This document shows, piece after piece, positions 1 to 8,513 of a stretch of 52,255 bases of DNA. Made by a program: the position numbers and the translations under genes. The stretch spans positions 1-52,255 of the forward strand of contig JBHJHI010000049.1 of assembly GCA_050330995.1 (NCBI GenBank), written 5' to 3'. Every line of letters begins with the position of its first letter. Within the stretch, counting starts at the first letter, position 1. A model generated the notes under the pieces. That model was given only the letters and a program-made list of their open reading frames with translations. It was not told the origin of the DNA and did no database searches. Origin of the DNA: Thermohalobaculum sp050330995 (GTDB lineage: Bacteria; Pseudomonadota; Alphaproteobacteria; Rhodobacterales; Rhodobacteraceae).

Positions 1-90
1 GGGCGGCCGGCCGCCTGCTGGCTGCGCGGTGACGCTAACTGAGGGGTTCTAGCGGGGCCTGCGGCGATTCGCTTCGACCGCTTGCGCTAC

Positions 91-118
91 GGGGCGCGCG
101 GCTTTCGCCGCGCGCCCC
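91..118 (-). terminator. Perfect 12-bp hairpin downstream of the TadG-like gene
   Basis: Bases 91-102 pair perfectly with 107-118 around a TTTC loop. The hairpin lies 26 bases past the stop codon of the minus-strand TadG-like gene, which is the end of the pilin cluster. No clear T-tract follows on the minus strand, so an intrinsic terminator is only one reading. Left of it (1-90) I see no gene. Confidence 0.45.
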
Positions 119-143
119 TCGCGCTCCGCGTCTTCGGAAGAGC

Positions 144-2663
144 TTAGTTGGAGAGCCGCGAGTAGGTCAGCACGCGCGGGTCTTCCTCGGTGATGTAGTC
201 CAGGAACTCGACGTAGACCTCGTCGCGCTGCTCGGGGTGTTCTGTGATCTCGCTCCAGAACACCAGGTTGTCGACCGCACCGGAGTCGCCGTGCATGGTA
301 TAGGTCAGCGTCAGGACGTCTTCCTGCTGGATCAGCACCTGCACCTGGTCGTTGTCCTTCAGGTGCGGCACGCCCTTGGCCCACTGCGGCATCCCGATCA
401 GCCAGTCGTCGTGCGGGTTGTCGTCGTCGGGGTCGGCGACATAGAGCTTGCTCTTGTCCTCGGTGCTGCCCTCGACGAGCTCGCCGTCGGCATCGATCGC
501 GACCCACTTGTCCTCGCCGACGGCGAGCTTGCGCAGCGAACGGCTGTTGGAGGGCTTCTCCTTGAGGCCGTCCGAGTCGTTCCACTCGCCGCTCGTGTCG
601 TCCTCGCCGAGCGCGTGCAGCGCGAGGGTGATGCAATCCCACCAGCCCGTCGCCCAGTCGGGGATCGTGTCGTCGAGATCGAGCAGGAGGCGGTTGGCCT
701 CGCCGCAGCCGCCATCGAGGTGCGGGCGCTGCTTGCCGCCCTTGTTCGGGTTGTCGCTGAAGGTGCGGATGGTACCGCCGCCCTCGGTGTCGAACACCAC
801 GAGCGAGTGCACGTAGGTCGGCTCCTTGAAGTGGAACACGAAGGTGCCGCCCTTGCCCTCGTCGTCGGGCGTCACCGGATCGCCGTCCTCCGAGATGATC
901 AGGATGTTGCCGCGGCCGGTGTGTTCGAGGTCGGGGTCCTCCTCGGTGCCGGTCGTGGTGTCGAACACCATCGGCGCATTGATGTCGTAGCCGCGTCCGT
1001 CATGGCTCTGGATCACGTCGATCCGCACACCCGCGTCGTTCCAGTACGGTTCGGACTTGCGGTCCTGGTAGTTCGACCCACCGAACTTCGAACGCTTGGA
1101 GACCACGTCACCGGCGGTGAGCCCGTCGGTTTCGAAGCCGGCGACGAAATAGTCGGAGGAGTTAACCGGGTTCGACAAGAAGACTTCTGCGTAGGCGAGC
1201 ACCGGCACGTTGGTCGGCATGATCTCGCCCTCGGGGATATCCGAGCAGTCGACGAAGGCCACCTCGATCACGCGGCGGTTGGCGAAGGGGTCCGCGTTCG
1301 GGTTGCAGATATCGGCCTTGTCCGCGCCCGACTGCTCCGCGCCGACCGGGTCGATCCAGTCGCGATGCAGCTCGGCCAGGTAGAGCTCGTAGCGCGTCGT
1401 CGGCTGCTCGCCCTCGGCGGTCTGCGGGCAGGCGCCATCGTGGGTGATGTCGCAGTAGTTGCCGATCTGCGTCGCGGTCACCGTCGGCGAGACGAACGAG
1501 CAGGTGCCGTTCACGAAGCAGGGGTCGATCGGCGACGGCGACGACTGGCTGACCCGGTCGTAGTCGTGGTCGGTACAGGTGTAGAGGTCGCCGGCGATGG
1601 TGTTGAGGTCCGAGGAGGCGTTGGTGCTCGACTGCAGGTAGTCGACCAGCTTGTCGTAGACGCCGAAGCGCACGTTCATCCCCGCATGGACCGAGAGGGT
1701 GTCCTCGCCTTCCAGCAGCTGATCGCCCATGGCCGAGACGAAGCGCCCGTCGGCGGGCTGGCGGACGGGGTCGTTCAGTGCGAGGCGGCAGGCGAGCACG
1801 TCCGGGTCGGTGATGTCGGTGCCGACCGCCGTCTCGCAGGTGCCCTGCGCATCGTCGGCGAGGGTGGTGGCGACGCCGTAGGTGCCGACGCTCCAGTCGC
1901 CGTCGCGGCTCTTGGCGAAGCGGATCTGCTGACCGGGTTCGAGATCGGCGAAGGCACCAGTGAAATTGCCATTCTCGTCGGTCTCGGCGCAGATCATCAA
2001 CGTCTCGTTGATCAAGTCCTCCTCGTTGACGAGATCAGCGCTGGCCCAGGCCGAGAACGAGAAGCCGCGGTCGTAGTACGCTTCCGGGTTCGTGTCCTTG
2101 ATGGACTCGCCGTCGCCGGGCGCGTTCGACTTCTCGTAGTTGAACATCTGCTGGCGCATGTGCAGAAGCGTGTAGCTCACCTCCCGCGGCTCAGCCAAGA
2201 CGACGACGTGCTCGGCCTCGGCATCGCTCGCCGCCTCGTAGGTGGAGAGGCTGTCGAACGCGAGCTTGGAACCCCTCGCAGGCGGGGCCTGGCGCAGGAA
2301 CACGACGTTCTCGGGCTTGATCGCGAAGTCGTCGCCTTCGCGCAGCAGCGGCGAGCGCTTCTCCACCGTGGCCTGCTGCAGCCCGACGCCATCCTCGAGC
2401 GCCTCGAACCCGCGGGACGCCGCGTACTCGATCCCCTCGCTGCCGAGCAGCGACAGTGCCCTCGTGCGCGCGCCAGGCTTGCCGTCGAGCTCGCTCGCCA
2501 TCGCGAGCGCGACGTTGTCGGTGTAGGATTGCATCTGAGTGTGGGCGCTGTAGCCGCGGCCCGTGTCCATCACGAGGCCCATCAGCGTCAGGATGCCGAT
2601 ACTGAGCACCAGCATGAGAAAGGCGATCGCGCCGCGCTCGTCGCCTCGAAAGGTCGTAGTCAT
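144..2663 (-). CDS. TadG-like surface protein with large C-terminal extracellular region
   Basis: This is an 839-residue protein. Residues 1-11 (MTTTFRGDERG) precede a single hydrophobic segment at about 12-34, the arrangement of TadG/Flp-associated proteins. The position equivalent to the conserved pseudopilin Glu is not Glu. I see no von Willebrand MIDAS, so it is TadG-like only at its N-terminus. The middle is rich in Cys, Asp and Asn. Near the C-terminus come the segments GNILIISEDGD, GGTFVFHFKEPT and SGAVDNLVFW, which resemble the beta-sandwich found in secreted anchor or PEP-CTERM-type proteins (from memory). Start chosen at 2663 because GGAGAG lies a few bases upstream; a longer frame reaching 3101 overlaps the next gene and loses protein-like composition. 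Last gene of the pilin cluster. Probable role: surface adhesin or pilus-associated protein. Confidence 0.75.
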   Translation of the reverse strand: MTTTFRGDERGAIAFLMLVLSIGILTLMGLVMDTGRGYSAHTQMQSYTDNVALAMASELDGKPGARTRALSLLGSEGIEYAASRGFEALEDGVGLQQATVEKRSPLLREGDDFAIKPENVVFLRQAPPARGSKLAFDSLSTYEAASDAEAEHVVVLAEPREVSYTLLHMRQQMFNYEKSNAPGDGESIKDTNPEAYYDRGFSFSAWASADLVNEEDLINETLMICAETDENGNFTGAFADLEPGQQIRFAKSRDGDWSVGTYGVATTLADDAQGTCETAVGTDITDPDVLACRLALNDPVRQPADGRFVSAMGDQLLEGEDTLSVHAGMNVRFGVYDKLVDYLQSSTNASSDLNTIAGDLYTCTDHDYDRVSQSSPSPIDPCFVNGTCSFVSPTVTATQIGNYCDITHDGACPQTAEGEQPTTRYELYLAELHRDWIDPVGAEQSGADKADICNPNADPFANRRVIEVAFVDCSDIPEGEIMPTNVPVLAYAEVFLSNPVNSSDYFVAGFETDGLTAGDVVSKRSKFGGSNYQDRKSEPYWNDAGVRIDVIQSHDGRGYDINAPMVFDTTTGTEEDPDLEHTGRGNILIISEDGDPVTPDDEGKGGTFVFHFKEPTYVHSLVVFDTEGGGTIRTFSDNPNKGGKQRPHLDGGCGEANRLLLDLDDTIPDWATGWWDCITLALHALGEDDTSGEWNDSDGLKEKPSNSRSLRKLAVGEDKWVAIDADGELVEGSTEDKSKLYVADPDDDNPHDDWLIGMPQWAKGVPHLKDNDQVQVLIQQEDVLTLTYTMHGDSGAVDNLVFWSEITEHPEQRDEVYVEFLDYITEEDPRVLTYSRLSN

Positions 2664-2773
2664 GACAGCTCTCCGATCGTAATGCAGCGTGTCGGGCCGG
2701 CTCGGCCGCGACGGGCGGCGCCGGTCGGCACCGTGGCCGGGCGCGGAGCCCAGCGGTCGTGAGATCCTCGCCA

Positions 2774-3463
2774 TCAGCACGGCCCGCCCGCGCCAGAAGG
2801 AGCGTTCGGCGCCTTCAGATCCTCGCCAAGGGCTGAAGCAGTCGCTTGGCCGAGCGAGGCGCTGCGGCCGTCGTGGCCCCGTCCCCACATGCCGAGCAGC
2901 GTAAAGCCGGTGATGGTCGGCGCCGCGCGCGCGGCGATGGTGACGCGCACCTCGGGGATCATCGGTGTGCAGGCGGTGCCGAGCTGGCGATAGACGTACT
3001 GGATCGTCACGTCTCCGGTACGCACCATCGGGTGGAAGCGCTGCACCTCGGCCACGATCGCCTCGAAGCCCTCGGCGTCGCAGGAACCGCCGAGGTTCCA
3101 ACCCTCACAGAACCAGGCGTCGTCGTTCGGGACGATGCAGGCCGACGGGGCGTTGTGCTGATAGCAGGACGGGCCGTTGTCGACGTACAGGGCGCGAACG
3201 AGCTGGTTGCGGCGAACCGATCGCGAGGCCGCATCGTAGAAGTCGCTGCCCCGGTAGACCGGCTCGCTGACCGAGGCGATGCGTGCGGCGGTGTGGGCCG
3301 CCTTGTCGGCCGCGTTCATCGACCAGAAGGCCAGCACCACGTCGATGTTTACCAGAAACAACGTGAACACCGGCAGGATCATGACGATCGCTTCGACGAT
3401 TCCGGTACCTCGCGTCTCGCGCAGGAAGCGCCGCATCGTCGGTCGCTCGGAACGACGGATCAT
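2774..3463 (-). CDS. TadE-like pseudopilin
   Basis: A 229-residue protein. It carries RETRG19 followed by TGIVE24 and a hydrophobic stretch (IVMILPVFTLFLVNIDVV), which is the G/xxxxE prepilin-peptidase motif of TadE/TadF pseudopilins. After the N-terminal helix comes a soluble domain with five or six Cys. The start at 3463 has AGGAG eight bases upstream, and its ATGA overlaps the stop of the preceding gene. A second ATG at 3436 is possible. By family knowledge it would be processed and assembled at the inner membrane into, or at the base of, a Flp pilus. It sits between another TadE-like gene and the large TadG-like gene. Confidence 0.78.
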   Translation of the reverse strand: MIRRSERPTMRRFLRETRGTGIVEAIVMILPVFTLFLVNIDVVLAFWSMNAADKAAHTAARIASVSEPVYRGSDFYDAASRSVRRNQLVRALYVDNGPSCYQHNAPSACIVPNDDAWFCEGWNLGGSCDAEGFEAIVAEVQRFHPMVRTGDVTIQYVYRQLGTACTPMIPEVRVTIAARAAPTITGFTLLGMWGRGHDGRSASLGQATASALGEDLKAPNAPSGAGGPC

Positions 3464-4008
3464 CTGCACCGCTCCTCTGTGTTGCCGGCGCGGCGCTCGC
3501 TGAGCAGACAGCCTGTGTGGCCGGGCTCGTGGCCGGCGTTGTACCACCGCCCCCGCTCCCGCGCGGTCAGCGTGATCGGGCCCATCAGGTTCTCGACCAG
3601 CGAGAGATGATCGACCTCGACCGTCGCCTCGACCTTCATCGTGTAGTACGCTTTGTTGGCGAGGTACTCGCTGCCGGCGAGCTGAAGCGCCTCGGTCTCG
3701 ACCGTCACCTTGCCGACGTCGACGCCGAGGCGGGACGCGATCAGCGCCTCCGCATCCTCGATGAAGGTGGGATAGGGCGTCGGCGCCGTCAGGCCGTTGG
3801 CGCCGATTGTCACCGCCGCGGGGGCGCGCATCAGGATGCGTCCCGCGTCCCGCGTCGCGCTCTCCAGCGTGTCGCGCAGGTTCACGAGCACGCCGTAGTT
3901 CGCCGAGATGACGGCCAGCATCACCATCGGCACGATGTTCAACAGAAGTTCGATCGAGGCCGTGCCGCGTTCGCTTCGGCCGAAACGTCGTTCATGATCT
4001 CTCGCCAT
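3460..4008 (-). CDS. TadE-like pseudopilin
   Basis: A 182-residue protein. SERG15 then TASIE20 and LLLNIVPMVMLAVIS give the G/xxxxE pseudopilin motif plus membrane helix. The rest is soluble, with a PITLTARERGRWYN segment and a Cys-containing tail. Its stop overlaps the ATG of the next TadE-like gene by four bases, so the two are translationally coupled. A 301-base gap lies upstream, so this gene may begin a second transcript of the cluster. Function as minor pilin is inferred from the motif and the neighbours. Confidence 0.78.
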   Translation of the reverse strand: MARDHERRFGRSERGTASIELLLNIVPMVMLAVISANYGVLVNLRDTLESATRDAGRILMRAPAAVTIGANGLTAPTPYPTFIEDAEALIASRLGVDVGKVTVETEALQLAGSEYLANKAYYTMKVEATVEVDHLSLVENLMGPITLTARERGRWYNAGHEPGHTGCLLSERRAGNTEERCR

Positions 4009-4309
4009 CGTTCGATTACCCTCGACATCAGCGACCCTCCGAGCAGCCCCCTCGGTCGCCTATCGCGATGCCCAAGATCGAACATGATGTCCAATCTAAC
4101 AAGTAGTAGTCAGGGTCTCTCGCGCGGCGGTTGATGGTTCGCCCGGAGAAGGCGAGAGAGACTAGGCTAATATCAACTACGGGTTGTCTTGAATTCTCTA
4201 TTCTGGACAGAACGTGGCAGGAAGGGCGAGCGACATGCGGCTCGCCCGATTCGTTCATGGGCGGAACACCTGCGTTTTACGGCCGGATCGCGTCACCGAC
4301 GGGGCGCGC
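4009..4309 (-). other. AT-richer intergenic block inside the pilin cluster
   Basis: No gene is supported here. The stretch 4076-4210 is clearly AT-richer than its surroundings and contains blocks such as TTGATATTAG on the minus strand. It is a plausible promoter region for the downstream three-gene unit, although I could not fix -35/-10 boxes with confidence. The hairpin at 4224-4247 lies at its upstream end. Confidence 0.4.
4224..4247 (-). terminator. 8-bp hairpin after TadE-like gene
   Basis: GGGCGAGC (4224-4231) pairs with GCTCGCCC (4240-4247) across an 8-base loop. It lies 63 bases past the stop of the TadE-like gene ending at 4310. The minus-strand sequence beyond it begins TTCC. It could terminate or attenuate the first half of the pilin cluster. 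Confidence 0.4.
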
Positions 4310-4897
4310 TCACTCGGTCGGGCAGACGTTCGAGTCGTTGAGCGTCGCGTGTGGGATGACTTCCACGAACCGCGGGTTCACCACCAGGGCCGTGCGCAGC
4401 CTGTTCTGCGAGGTGACGATACCGCCGAACGGCGAGTTCCATTCGCCCTCTATCTCGGTCAGGATCACGCTCTTCTGCTCCTTGAGCGTGGGCATGAGGC
4501 CGATCGGGATCGTGTCGTCGTCCAGCGGATGGAACGACGACGCGCCCTTCGATCCCTCCCCCTCGTCGGCAAACGACCAGAGCACGCGATACTGTTCGTT
4601 CGCGAAGCAGATGCTTGTGATGCGCAGACGCGTGGACGAGATCCTGACCGGCAGCATCTTGTCGCGAAGGGCGGCGAGGTACTGGATATCGACGTCGTCC
4701 ACAGCGTCGTGCCGGCTCATGATGTCGTTGATCGCGAACGACACCTTGTCGAACTGACTCCCCGCCCGAAACGCCTCGATCGCTTCGATTGCGGCGATCA
4801 GGCAGCCCACGAGCATCGGCAGGATGATGACGAACTCGAGCGACATGACACCGTGCGTGTCGCCGAGAAACCGTCCCGATCGCGGATAAGGGCGCAT
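4310..4897 (-). CDS. TadE-like pseudopilin
   Basis: A 195-residue protein. GDTHG16 then VMSLE21 and FVIILPMLVGCLIAAIEA match the G/xxxxE motif and helix of TadE proteins. A compact soluble domain follows (contains SICFANEQYRVLW and FGGIVTSQNRLR) and the chain ends NVCPTE, with two Cys in the mature part. It starts 21 bases after the stop of the preceding TadE-like gene and is in the same transcription unit as the VWA protein. Likely a membrane-anchored pseudopilin of the same Tad machine. Confidence 0.78.
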   Translation of the reverse strand: MRPYPRSGRFLGDTHGVMSLEFVIILPMLVGCLIAAIEAIEAFRAGSQFDKVSFAINDIMSRHDAVDDVDIQYLAALRDKMLPVRISSTRLRITSICFANEQYRVLWSFADEGEGSKGASSFHPLDDDTIPIGLMPTLKEQKSVILTEIEGEWNSPFGGIVTSQNRLRTALVVNPRFVEVIPHATLNDSNVCPTE

Positions 4898-4918
4898 TCT
4901 GCTGTTCCCTTCTTTCTC

Positions 4919-5497
4919 TCAAGGCTCGTTCATGAAGGCGGTATGGGCGGAGATCTGGTAGCCGTTCGAGGGGCTCCCCCTGGAGGCACCGGGCTGGTTC
5001 TCGCGCAGGCCGAGACCGATCCCGATCCCCGGCAGGATCGGATCGACGATCACGCAGGCGCGCAGGAACACGATCTTGTCGCGGCCCGTGCCGCTGAAGG
5101 TGATCGTCGGCTCGATCTCGCTGGCGCGGTCGATGCAGTTCGGCGCGTTCCTCGGATAGTCGGCGGCGAGATCCATCTCGACGAGCTCGAGGATGAGATC
5201 GCGCTCGCACTTGGCGATGATGGCGGCATGCTCGCAGACCTTCGCCTTGATCCCGTCGTGGCTCAGATCGCCGATCCCGAGGCGAACGTCCCGCGCCGCG
5301 ATGTCGAGCCCCCGCTCGAGCATGATGGCGCGTGTCGAGTGCCAGCCGACTTCGAAGTAGGCGGACATCATCAGGAACATGACCGGGAACACGACGACGA
5401 ACTCCAGGACGGCGACCCCGTCCTCTCGCGCCAGGAAGCGTCGGCCTCTCACGAACTTCGAAGTGATCTTGGACATCTTGGACACCGGAAACGTCAT
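4919..5497 (-). CDS. TadE-like pseudopilin
   Basis: A 192-residue protein. FLAREDG27 is followed by VAVLE32 and FVVVFPVMFLMMSAYFEVGW, the most canonical TadE motif in this cluster. The mature region has several Cys and ends in a Gly-rich stretch (GIGIGLGLRENQPG) and FMNEP. The start at 5497 overlaps the stop of the VWA TadG gene as ATGA; an internal ATG at 5476 (seven codons later) is also possible. The coupling to the VWA protein supports joint assembly. Confidence 0.8.
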   Translation of the reverse strand: MTFPVSKMSKITSKFVRGRRFLAREDGVAVLEFVVVFPVMFLMMSAYFEVGWHSTRAIMLERGLDIAARDVRLGIGDLSHDGIKAKVCEHAAIIAKCERDLILELVEMDLAADYPRNAPNCIDRASEIEPTITFSGTGRDKIVFLRACVIVDPILPGIGIGLGLRENQPGASRGSPSNGYQISAHTAFMNEP

Positions 5498-7002
5498 TCG
5501 GTCAGCGCGAGCGTGCTCAGCTCGGTCGCGATGTTGGCGAAGGCGCTCGCGATATCGAGGTCCTTCACATAGTAGTACGTGGTCGGCGACGTGGCGCAGG
5601 TCGACAAAACTTTGTCGGCATCCGAGCCCTTCTCGATGTTGAAGCCGATCGTGTAGACGATGGCCTGCTCGTTCGTCTTCACCGCTTCGCACATATCGAC
5701 GGTGAAGCTATCGCCGTAGGTGCGATCGACACCGTTCACATCCTTGCGAGTGGCGCCGCCCTCTTCGTCGTCGATCCGTACCTTCTTATGTCTGTAGAGA
5801 TCGATTCCGAAGTAGTAATAGAGAAGCTCGAGAGCGAACGGATTACCGAAGATGTTGGCGCCCCACCTCTCATAGGCGTCTTCGTCGATATATTGACTCC
5901 TCGTGTTGTTGCCGTCGGACATCAAGACGACGACCTTCTTCGTGCGCGCGCCGTCCCAGTCACGCGGCCAGCCGGAGAAGCCGACGCTGAGATCACCGTT
6001 GGAAATCATCGTGTCGACGACCGCCCTCGCACTGGGATCGAGCAAGGTGGCGGCCCACCTCATGCCGTAGTAGGAGGCCGTCCAGTTCTCCGGTGTCATG
6101 CCCTCGATCATCGCCTTCAGCGCGACCTTGTCATTGGAGAACGGGAAGATCGCATTGTTCGATGCCGGGCACCCATAGACCGCCTTCCCATCGATATAGT
6201 TATCGAAGAAGTGCTGGTATTGTGTCCGATCCACCTCGATCGAGAACGAGGTGTTGTTCCAATTTCCCATGTATCCGGAATATTTTATACAATTCGAGTA
6301 ATCATGATCGCTCTCCGTGATATATAGGTCGGCCATGAAATCCGGCAGATTGACCTGAGAGGAGTAAGGGACGATCGAGATCAGCACCTGATTGTTCCGA
6401 TCGGACAGGGCCTGCTCGACGAAGTTCTTCGCCGCCTCCTTCACATCGTCGAGCTTGGTGTTCCCCGGGTTCACGTTCGAGGGATCGGTCATCGAGTAGG
6501 ACACGTCGAGCACGAGCACGATCTCGGTGATGCCGAACGCCTGGGCGGCGGCGCTGCGCGTCGGCACCAGCAGTTCGGAAATGCCGGCCATGTTCAGGAA
6601 CGTCGCTTCGAGATCGACGTCGGCGCTCGCGGAGATCGAGCGGCCCATGCCCGCGGTGAAGCGCTTGACCTCCACCTTCGGCGAGCGGGAGGGATGCGCT
6701 CGCGAGACCATGTATTCCTCGATCACGACCTTCGCGTCCGCCGCCGTCGCCACGTCGTTCGCGAGGTTGGCCGCGGCCAGCACCCCGCGATCGAGGCCGT
6801 TCTGCAGGTCGGCACGCTCCCTGTCGTGGCGCACGAAGTCGATCGACATGCCGACGAACAGTGCCAGGAACAGGAACCAGACCAGCACGAGCATGACGAC
6901 CGTGCCGCGTTCGTCCGCGGCGAACGATCGGTCGCGATCACATGGCCGGATAAACCCGCCCCGCCGATCGCCTTGGTGGATCGGCAACTCTCGGTAGCAC
7001 AT
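5494..7002 (-). CDS. TadG-like pilus assembly protein with von Willebrand A domain
   Basis: A 502-residue protein. A cytoplasmic head (1-33, ending DERG) precedes a membrane helix at about 34-55, then a TadG N-terminal linker. The vWA domain starts at about 158, with a complete MIDAS DVSYS at 166-170 and the strand VVVLMSDGNN further on. The domain carries a long Tyr-rich insertion and ends with the usual IASAFANIATELSTL helix. Start taken as ATG 7002 because GAGGGT precedes it; a TTG at 7029 in frame has no such signal. Family members anchor or regulate Flp pili at the cell envelope. First gene of the cluster; its base composition is AT-richer than the rest of the window. Confidence 0.85.
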   Translation of the reverse strand: MCYRELPIHQGDRRGGFIRPCDRDRSFAADERGTVVMLVLVWFLFLALFVGMSIDFVRHDRERADLQNGLDRGVLAAANLANDVATAADAKVVIEEYMVSRAHPSRSPKVEVKRFTAGMGRSISASADVDLEATFLNMAGISELLVPTRSAAAQAFGITEIVLVLDVSYSMTDPSNVNPGNTKLDDVKEAAKNFVEQALSDRNNQVLISIVPYSSQVNLPDFMADLYITESDHDYSNCIKYSGYMGNWNNTSFSIEVDRTQYQHFFDNYIDGKAVYGCPASNNAIFPFSNDKVALKAMIEGMTPENWTASYYGMRWAATLLDPSARAVVDTMISNGDLSVGFSGWPRDWDGARTKKVVVLMSDGNNTRSQYIDEDAYERWGANIFGNPFALELLYYYFGIDLYRHKKVRIDDEEGGATRKDVNGVDRTYGDSFTVDMCEAVKTNEQAIVYTIGFNIEKGSDADKVLSTCATSPTTYYYVKDLDIASAFANIATELSTLALTE

Positions 7003-7286
7003 TCTGGGCACCCTCGCGCAGTAAGACAAAGGTCTACGGACCGCCTACTTACCGAAGATCGGGGCGAATGTTGGGGAAAACTGAAGCATTTCTTGTTCCA
7101 GGGACACAACCAATAGTAGATCGAGAGCAATGATCACTCTTGGTTAGTTGATCGCGCTCATAACGGCGAAGCGGGACCGTCGCGGTCGTCGGCGGCGCAC
7201 GGCTCGCGACAGGGGACGAGGGCCCGCCGGTTGACAGCCGGCCGCCCGCCGCCAGCTTCCACCGCGCGATACGGGGCGGAAGGGCC
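7003..7286. other. Divergent intergenic region between pilin cluster and methyltransferase
   Basis: No gene is seen. About 7060-7160 is AT-rich and contains AACCAA and TTGGTT half-sites in inverted orientation roughly 30 bases apart, a possible operator. Promoters for both directions should lie here, but I could not identify convincing -35/-10 pairs. Confidence 0.35.
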
Positions 7287-7988
7287 ATGGCACTGAACGA
7301 CCAGAGCATCTACGAGACCGGCTGGTGGGACGGCGACAAGCGCTGGCTGCGGACCCTTCGCAACATGGTGCCGGCGCGGCTGCGCCACTTCGAGCGCGAG
7401 ATCGAGGGCTGGCAGGGCCGCGACGCGCTCGACCTCGGCTGCGGCGGCGGCTTTCTCGCCGAGGCGCTCGTCGAGCGCGGCGCGCGCGTCACCGGGCTCG
7501 ACCCGTCCGAGGGCGCGATCGAGAGCGCCCGCACGCATGCCCGGGAGGCCGGTCTCGACATCCGCTACGACGTCGGTCCCGGCGAGGCGATGCCCTATGC
7601 CGACGACAGCTTCGACCTCGTGCTCTCGGTCGACGTGCTGGAGCACGTCTCCAGCCTCGACGCTACGCTCGACGAGGTGCGCCGCGTGCTGCGCCCGGGC
7701 GGCGTGTTCTGCTTCGATACGATCAACCGCAACCCGGTCGCCCGCCTCGCGGTGATCACGGCCGCCGAGGACGTGCTCGGCCTGTTGCCGAAGGGCACGC
7801 ACGACCCCTCGATGTTCATCAAGCCGGCCGAGCTTCGAGGCATGCTGGAGGCCCGCGGCTTCGCGGTGCGCCCGTTCAAGGGGCTCGCGCCGACCGGGCT
7901 GAACCGCCGGCTCGACCCGACCTTCGGGGTGATCCCGCTGACCGCCATCATCTACGTCGGCACCGCCCGGCTCGGCGAGGACGCGTGA
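7287..7988 (+). CDS. UbiG-like class I SAM methyltransferase
   Basis: A 233-residue protein. The Rossmann motif I ALDLGCGGGF is at 47-56, the acidic loop LDPSEGAIE follows, and DSFDLVLSVDVLEHV is motif II/III. The tail with NRNPVARL and a GTHDPSMFIKP segment is typical of the UbiG branch (3-demethylubiquinone-9 3-O-methyltransferase and relatives). A GGAAGGG ribosome site precedes the ATG. It overlaps the DUF427 gene by four bases (GTGA), suggesting one transcript. O-methylation of ubiquinone precursors is possible, but the isolated context means another small-molecule substrate cannot be excluded. Confidence 0.8.
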   Translation: MALNDQSIYETGWWDGDKRWLRTLRNMVPARLRHFEREIEGWQGRDALDLGCGGGFLAEALVERGARVTGLDPSEGAIESARTHAREAGLDIRYDVGPGEAMPYADDSFDLVLSVDVLEHVSSLDATLDEVRRVLRPGGVFCFDTINRNPVARLAVITAAEDVLGLLPKGTHDPSMFIKPAELRGMLEARGFAVRPFKGLAPTGLNRRLDPTFGVIPLTAIIYVGTARLGEDA

Positions 7989-8458
7989 GCGCCCTCGCGC
8001 CGGAGAACGTCTGGGACTACCCCCGCCCGCCGCGGCTGGAGCCGGTGCCCGAACGCCTGCTGGTGCGTCACGGCGGCGAGACGGTGGCCGAGACCACCGC
8101 CGGCTATCGCGTGCTCGAGACCTCGCATCCGCCGACCTACTATTTCCCGCCGATCGACGTGCGGGCCGACCTGGTGCCCGCGCGCGGCGCGACGTTCTGC
8201 GAGTTCAAGGGCCGCGCGGCCTACGTCGACGTCCTGGTCGCCGGTCCACGCCTCCCGCGTGCGGCCTGGTGCTACCCGGACCCGGTGCCGGCCTTTCGCA
8301 CGATCGCGGGCTATTTCTGCTTCTACCCCTCGCGTTTCGAGGAATGCCGGGTCGGCGACATGGTCGCGACCGCGCAGGCGAGCGACTTCTACGGCGGCTG
8401 GGTGACGGCGAACCTGTCGGGGCCGTTCAAGGGGCCGCCCGGCACGATGGGATGGTGA
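7985..8458 (+). CDS. DUF427 family protein
   Basis: A 157-residue protein. It shows the DUF427 pattern: AETTAGYRVLETSHPPTYYF, then a short Cys-containing strand (GATFCEFKG) and AAWCYPDPVPAFRTIAGYF, ending with GPFKGPPGTMGW. The start is GTG 7985, overlapping the methyltransferase stop, with a GGCGAGGA ribosome site inside the upstream gene. No reaction is established for the family that I can cite. Coupling to the methyltransferase is the only functional hint. Confidence 0.8.
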   Translation: MSALAPENVWDYPRPPRLEPVPERLLVRHGGETVAETTAGYRVLETSHPPTYYFPPIDVRADLVPARGATFCEFKGRAAYVDVLVAGPRLPRAAWCYPDPVPAFRTIAGYFCFYPSRFEECRVGDMVATAQASDFYGGWVTANLSGPFKGPPGTMGW

Positions 8459-8459
8459 G

Positions 8460-8474
8460 CCGCCCTTCGGGCGG
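8460..8474. terminator. 6-bp hairpin between convergent genes
   Basis: CCGCCC-TTC-GGGCGG sits directly after the DUF427 stop and before the convergent lipocalin-like gene. It could act in both directions. No T-run is present. Confidence 0.35.
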
Positions 8475-8513
8475 ACGCCGCCGAGGCACCTTCCGGGTGA
8501 GCGCCGGCAGGGT

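Noticed and set aside
1..90. Possible tRNA or ncRNA at the left edge
   Set aside because: No cloverleaf pairing or conserved tRNA arm can be drawn; the sequence is simply GC-rich.
237..2762. An 841-codon open frame on the plus strand, opposite the TadG-like gene
   Set aside because: Mostly Val/Arg/Gly/Asp runs without any motif; a typical antisense frame in GC-rich DNA.
2664..3101. N-terminal extension of the TadG-like protein
   Set aside because: Overlaps the TadE-like gene, is Arg/Pro-rich and lacks the pseudopilin-like start; a ribosome site fits the start at 2663.
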